NCBI GenBank assembly: GCA_035540935.1
Contig: DATLFS010000074.1
Coordinates: 1 to 15,597 of the forward strand
Length of the DNA: 15,597 nucleotides
Direction of reading: 5' to 3'
DNA from: DATLFS01 sp035540935
GTDB lineage: Bacteria; Actinomycetota; CADDZG01; WHSQ01
This document shows, piece by piece, positions 12,912-15,597 of this stretch. The first letter of the stretch is position 1; the number at the start of each line of letters is the position of its first letter. The position numbers were made by a program, and so were the translations under genes. The notes beneath the pieces are model-generated. The model ran no database searches, was not told the origin of the DNA, and saw only the letters and a program-made list of their open reading frames with translations.

Positions 12912-14333
12912 ATGACGTCGAGCATCACGCTCCGGTTGCTCGGCGGATACGTGCTCATCCTGGCCCTGGCGACCGGCGCGTCCATCCTGCTCGAACGCGA
13001 GGTCTTGCTGGCGCGGCTGGATCGCCGCATCGACGCGGAGTTGACGCAGGAAGCGCAAGAGCTTCGGCGCCTCGCACGCGGGAACGACCCCGAGACCGGC
13101 AGGCCCTTCCGGGGCGACGTGCGCGCGATCTTCGACGTCTTCCTGAGGCGCAATATCCCGAGCGCGAACGAGACCATGATCACTTTCGTCGACGGCGCGC
13201 CCTACCTCCGATCGCGCCGGGACCCTCCCCTGCGCCTCGATCGCGATGAGCGCCTGGCGGCGCGCTGGAGCAGAATCGAGACGTCGGAACGGGGGCGAAC
13301 CCAGACGGCCGCCGGCCGCGTCGAGTATCTCGCCGTCCCTCTGCTCGCCGGGGAACGCAGCCGAGGTGTCTTCGTCGTCGCGATCTTCCGCGACCGCGAA
13401 GCTGCCGAGGTCGACGCGGTGATCGGCGTGTCGACCGGTGCGAGCGCCGGCATGCTCCTCGTGGGCGCGTTGCTCGCGGTCGGCGTGGCTCGGCGCATCA
13501 TCGGGCCGGTCAACCTCGTCACGAATGCGGCGCGCAACATCTCCGAGAGCGACCTCACGCGGCGCATCCCGGTGAACGGCAACGACGAGATCGCCCGTCT
13601 CGCGCGCACGTTCAACGAGATGCTGGACCGGCTCGAGACCGCCTTTCTAACGCAGCGCCGCTTCGTCGACGACGCGGGGCACGAGCTGCGCACTCCGATA
13701 ACGATCGTTCGGGGCCACCTCGAAGTCATGGGAGACGACCCCGCAGAGAGGCGCGAGACGATAGCACTCGTGCTCGACGAGCTGGATCGCATGAACCGCA
13801 TCGTCGACGAGCTCCTGGTACTCGCGAAGGCGGAGCAGCAGGACTTCCTGAGGTCGGAGGTCGTCGACCTGGAGGCCCTCACGAACGAGGTTCTCTCGAA
13901 GGCCCAAGCGCTCGCCGACCGCAGGTGGCGACTCGAGTCCACGGGAACGGGGCGCATCGTCGGCGACCGCCAGCGTCTGACCCAAGCGCTGATGCAGCTC
14001 GCACAGAACGCGTCGCAACACACGAGCGAGGGCGACGTCATCCTTCTGGGATCCTCGCTGGAGCATGGGGTCGCACGTCTCTGGGTGACGGACACGGGAC
14101 CGGGCATCGACCCGGACGATCACGAGCGCATCTTCCAGCGGTTCGCGCGCGGCCGTAACGGCAAACGCCGCAGCGAAGGTGCGGGACTCGGGCTGTCGAT
14201 CGTGCAGGCGATCGCGGAGTCGCACGGCGGACGTGTCGAGCTATGGAGCCGTCCGGGATCCGGCTCGACCTTCACGATCGTCATCCCCGCGGATCCGCAG
14301 GAGAATGAGCTACGAGAAGGAGTGAGGATTTGA
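12912..14333 (+). CDS. HAMP-containing sensor histidine kinase
   Basis: This is a 473-residue membrane kinase of the EnvZ/PhoR-like class. TM1 spans about 8-27, an extracytoplasmic sensor region about 28-168, TM2 about 171-193 and HAMP about 194-246. The dimerisation box follows, with the phospho-accepting H257 in FVDDAGHELRTPI. The ATPase domain has the N box (N366 in LAQNASQH), G1 DTGPGI (394-399), the F box RIFQRFARG and G2 GAGLGLS (423-429), so it should be active. The sensor region has no recognisable named domain. I chose the ATG at 12912 because the first helix follows at once. ATGs from 12849 onward would add Thr/Met filler that is only the aspartate tail of the previous gene read in another frame. 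The regulator start overlaps its stop. Confidence 0.93.
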   Translation: MTSSITLRLLGGYVLILALATGASILLEREVLLARLDRRIDAELTQEAQELRRLARGNDPETGRPFRGDVRAIFDVFLRRNIPSANETMITFVDGAPYLRSRRDPPLRLDRDERLAARWSRIETSERGRTQTAAGRVEYLAVPLLAGERSRGVFVVAIFRDREAAEVDAVIGVSTGASAGMLLVGALLAVGVARRIIGPVNLVTNAARNISESDLTRRIPVNGNDEIARLARTFNEMLDRLETAFLTQRRFVDDAGHELRTPITIVRGHLEVMGDDPAERRETIALVLDELDRMNRIVDELLVLAKAEQQDFLRSEVVDLEALTNEVLSKAQALADRRWRLESTGTGRIVGDRQRLTQALMQLAQNASQHTSEGDVILLGSSLEHGVARLWVTDTGPGIDPDDHERIFQRFARGRNGKRRSEGAGLGLSIVQAIAESHGGRVELWSRPGSGSTFTIVIPADPQENELREGVRI

Positions 14334-15004
14334 AACGCATACTCATCGCCGAAGACGAAGACCGGATCGCCTCGTTCATCGAGAAGGGCTTGAGCGCGAA
14401 CGGCTTCACGACGGCCGTCGCGGGCGATGGAGTGACGGCGCTCGAGATGGCGCAGTCGGGCGAGTTCGACCTCCTGATCCTCGACATCGGCCTGCCGATG
14501 AAGGACGGCTTCGAGGTCCTCGACCAGCTACGGGCGGTGGACAGGACGCTGCCCGTGATCATCCTCACGGCGCGCGACGGGGTCGGCGACACCGTCGCAG
14601 GCCTCGAGGGTGGCGCGGACGATTACGTCACCAAACCCTTCAAGTTCGAGGAGCTCCTCGCCAGGGTGCGGGCGCGCCTGCGGGGGCGCGGCGCGCCGGA
14701 GGAGACCCTGCTCAAGGCGGGCGACGCCGTGCTCGACCTGCGGACGCGTCGCGCGCGTGTCGGCGAGAAGGTCGTGGAGCTGACGGCTCGGGAGTTCGCC
14801 CTCGCGGAGACACTGTTCCGTCACCCCGGGCAGGTCCTGAGCCGGGAGCAGCTGCTCAGCCACGTGTGGGGATACGACTACGACCCCGGCTCGAACATCG
14901 TCGACGTCTACGTCGGCTATCTGCGGAAGAAGCTCGGGGACAGGCGGATCACCACCGTTCGCCGCATGGGCTACCGGCTCGAGACCTCGACCGACCGCGC
15001 CTGA
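14330..15004 (+). CDS. OmpR/PhoB-family response regulator
   Basis: This is a 224-residue transcription regulator with a complete receiver domain (about 1-120). The acidic pocket is E8-D9, the phosphorylation site D52 sits in LLILDIGLP, the switch threonine is in IILTARD and the lysine in YVTKPF. A winged-helix DNA-binding domain follows (about 128-220), with LTAREFALAETLFRHPGQVL, SREQLLSHVWGYDYDPGSNI, VDVYVGYLRKKLG and the RRMGYRLE wing. The start is TTG at 14330, overlapping the kinase stop as TTGA, with GAAGGAG upstream near 14315, so kinase and regulator are translationally coupled. Its likely targets include its own operon and the divergent repeat-protein gene. The stop is 4 bases from the convergent YjbQ-type gene, with no terminator hairpin evident. 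Confidence 0.95.
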   Translation: MKRILIAEDEDRIASFIEKGLSANGFTTAVAGDGVTALEMAQSGEFDLLILDIGLPMKDGFEVLDQLRAVDRTLPVIILTARDGVGDTVAGLEGGADDYVTKPFKFEELLARVRARLRGRGAPEETLLKAGDAVLDLRTRRARVGEKVVELTAREFALAETLFRHPGQVLSREQLLSHVWGYDYDPGSNIVDVYVGYLRKKLGDRRITTVRRMGYRLETSTDRA

Positions 15005-15008
15005 CCGG

Positions 15009-15413
15009 TCAGCCGGACACGAACGACAGACGCAGCGAGCGCCGCGGGTTGTCGCGGTTCGTGTCGACCAGGACGAGGCTCTGCCACGTACCGAGAGCGG
15101 GGGCGCCGCCGAGCACCGGCACGACCACGCTGGGCGTCAACCACGCCGGCAGGACATGGTCGCGGCCGTGACCACGGGAGCCGTGCGAGTGACGCCACCG
15201 GTCGTCGGGCGGCATCACCCCGTCGATCACGGAGGCGAGATCCTCCTCCGTCCCCGAGCCGGTCTCTATCAGCGCGAGGCCCGCCGTCGCGTGCGGCACG
15301 AACGCGTGGACGAGGCCGTCGCCGCCTGCCTCCGCGGCGAAATAACGCAGGAGAGGGGTCACGTCCGTGAACGGCTTCCCGTCGGTGTCGAGCTCGTGAA
15401 CCGTGGTCTTCAC
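15009..15413 (-). CDS. YjbQ / UPF0047 family protein
   Basis: This is a 134-residue protein of the YjbQ/UPF0047 family, small trimeric enzymes; some members complement thiamine-phosphate synthase mutants, but the physiological reaction is unsettled. Family marks are FVPHATAGLALIETG (38-52, H41 in the active site), D-D-R-W-R-H (70-75), a histidine-rich HSHGSRGHGRDH (75-86), and the C-terminal signature VLGGAPALGTWQSLVLVD (100-117). In most members the histidine-rich part reads N-G-x-A-H; here it is G-H-G-R-D-H. The start is GTG at 15413, which overlaps the upstream sulfotransferase-like stop as GTGA. The frame is open 27 codons further upstream but only as shadow of that gene. The coupling says the two products are made together; why is not clear. 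Confidence 0.9.
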   Translation of the reverse strand: MKTTVHELDTDGKPFTDVTPLLRYFAAEAGGDGLVHAFVPHATAGLALIETGSGTEEDLASVIDGVMPPDDRWRHSHGSRGHGRDHVLPAWLTPSVVVPVLGGAPALGTWQSLVLVDTNRDNPRRSLRLSFVSG

Positions 15414-15597
15414 GAGAGATAGCCCATCCGCTTCATCTCGCTTTCGATCAGCGGTTCGATGCGGGCGATCTCCTGCGGATTCTCCCGCTTCCACTTCCCC
15501 CGCTCGGGAGGCGTCACGACGTTGACCGGCGTCGATCGCACGCCTTCGGCGGCGCGCCGGACACCGGCGTCGGGCGGGAGCTCGAGCCGCTCGAGGA
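15410..15597 (-). CDS. Sulfotransferase-like protein, C-terminal 61 residues only
   Basis: A minus-strand frame enters from the right edge and stops with TGA at 15412-15410. The 61 visible residues include NVVTPPERGKWKRENPQEIA followed by RIEPLIESEMKRMGYLS. The K-W-K-R, then E-I-x-x-I-E-P, then M-G-Y arrangement is the usual C-terminal helix of bacterial sulfotransferase family proteins. The PAPS-binding motifs lie outside the window, so the assignment is tentative. It would be the second sulfotransferase in the neighbourhood after the one at 8723. The frame shares a 4-base GTGA overlap with the YjbQ-type gene. It lacks similarity to the C-terminus of the first sulfotransferase, so they are not recent duplicates. 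Confidence 0.68.
   Translation of the reverse strand, partial: LERLELPPDAGVRRAAEGVRSTPVNVVTPPERGKWKRENPQEIARIEPLIESEMKRMGYLS

Overview
The window is very GC-rich and gene-dense. It looks like chromosomal DNA of an actinobacterium-like bacterium, plausibly a poorly studied Actinomycetota lineage. The evidence is a DUF4383 membrane protein, a family-3 archaeo-eukaryotic release-factor-like (baeRF) protein, a small acidic peptide with a doubled PEADALEQ motif, GTG/TTG starts, and apparently leaderless genes. I see no rRNA, tRNA, CRISPR array, transposase or phage gene. Sixteen protein genes are supported, two of them cut by the window edges.

Layout. At 1-1176 lie the 5' end of an unidentified minus-strand gene, a tandem ACT-domain protein (+), a terminator hairpin, and a four-helix DUF4383 protein (-). 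At 1296-4524 is a tight minus-strand operon: a family-2 glycosyltransferase, a CDP-alcohol phosphatidyltransferase joined by a 4-base ATGA overlap, and a type I phosphodiesterase-like hydrolase. Divergent from it is a Tat-exported PhoD-like phosphatase (4654-6630), whose stop interlocks with that of a convergent WecG/TagA/CpsF glycosyltransferase (6627-7388, -). Divergent from that is a pair made of a sulfatase-fold enzyme without the sulfatase cysteine (7491-8717) and a PAPS-type sulfotransferase (8723-9616). Then come a baeRF family-3 protein (9695-10864), the PEADALEQ peptide (10869-11066, -) and a second GT2 glycosyltransferase (11166-12011). The right part holds a membrane-anchored Asp/Gly repeat protein (11969-12427, -). 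Divergent from it is a three-gene unit of a tiny membrane protein with a polyaspartate tail, a sensor histidine kinase and an OmpR-type regulator. The window ends with a YjbQ/UPF0047 protein translationally coupled to the 3' end of a sulfotransferase (-).

How it fits together. From 1.3 to 9.6 kb nearly every gene belongs to a family that builds or trims envelope glycans, glycolipids or phospho/sulfo-decorated polymers. I infer a locus for cell-surface polymer synthesis and modification, with no known product. The 12-15 kb part is the best candidate for an undescribed system: a two-component pair packaged with an acidic mini membrane protein and facing a Gly/Asp tandem-repeat surface protein across a shared regulatory region with an inverted repeat. 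An acidic, possibly cation-responsive envelope module is a reasonable but untested reading.
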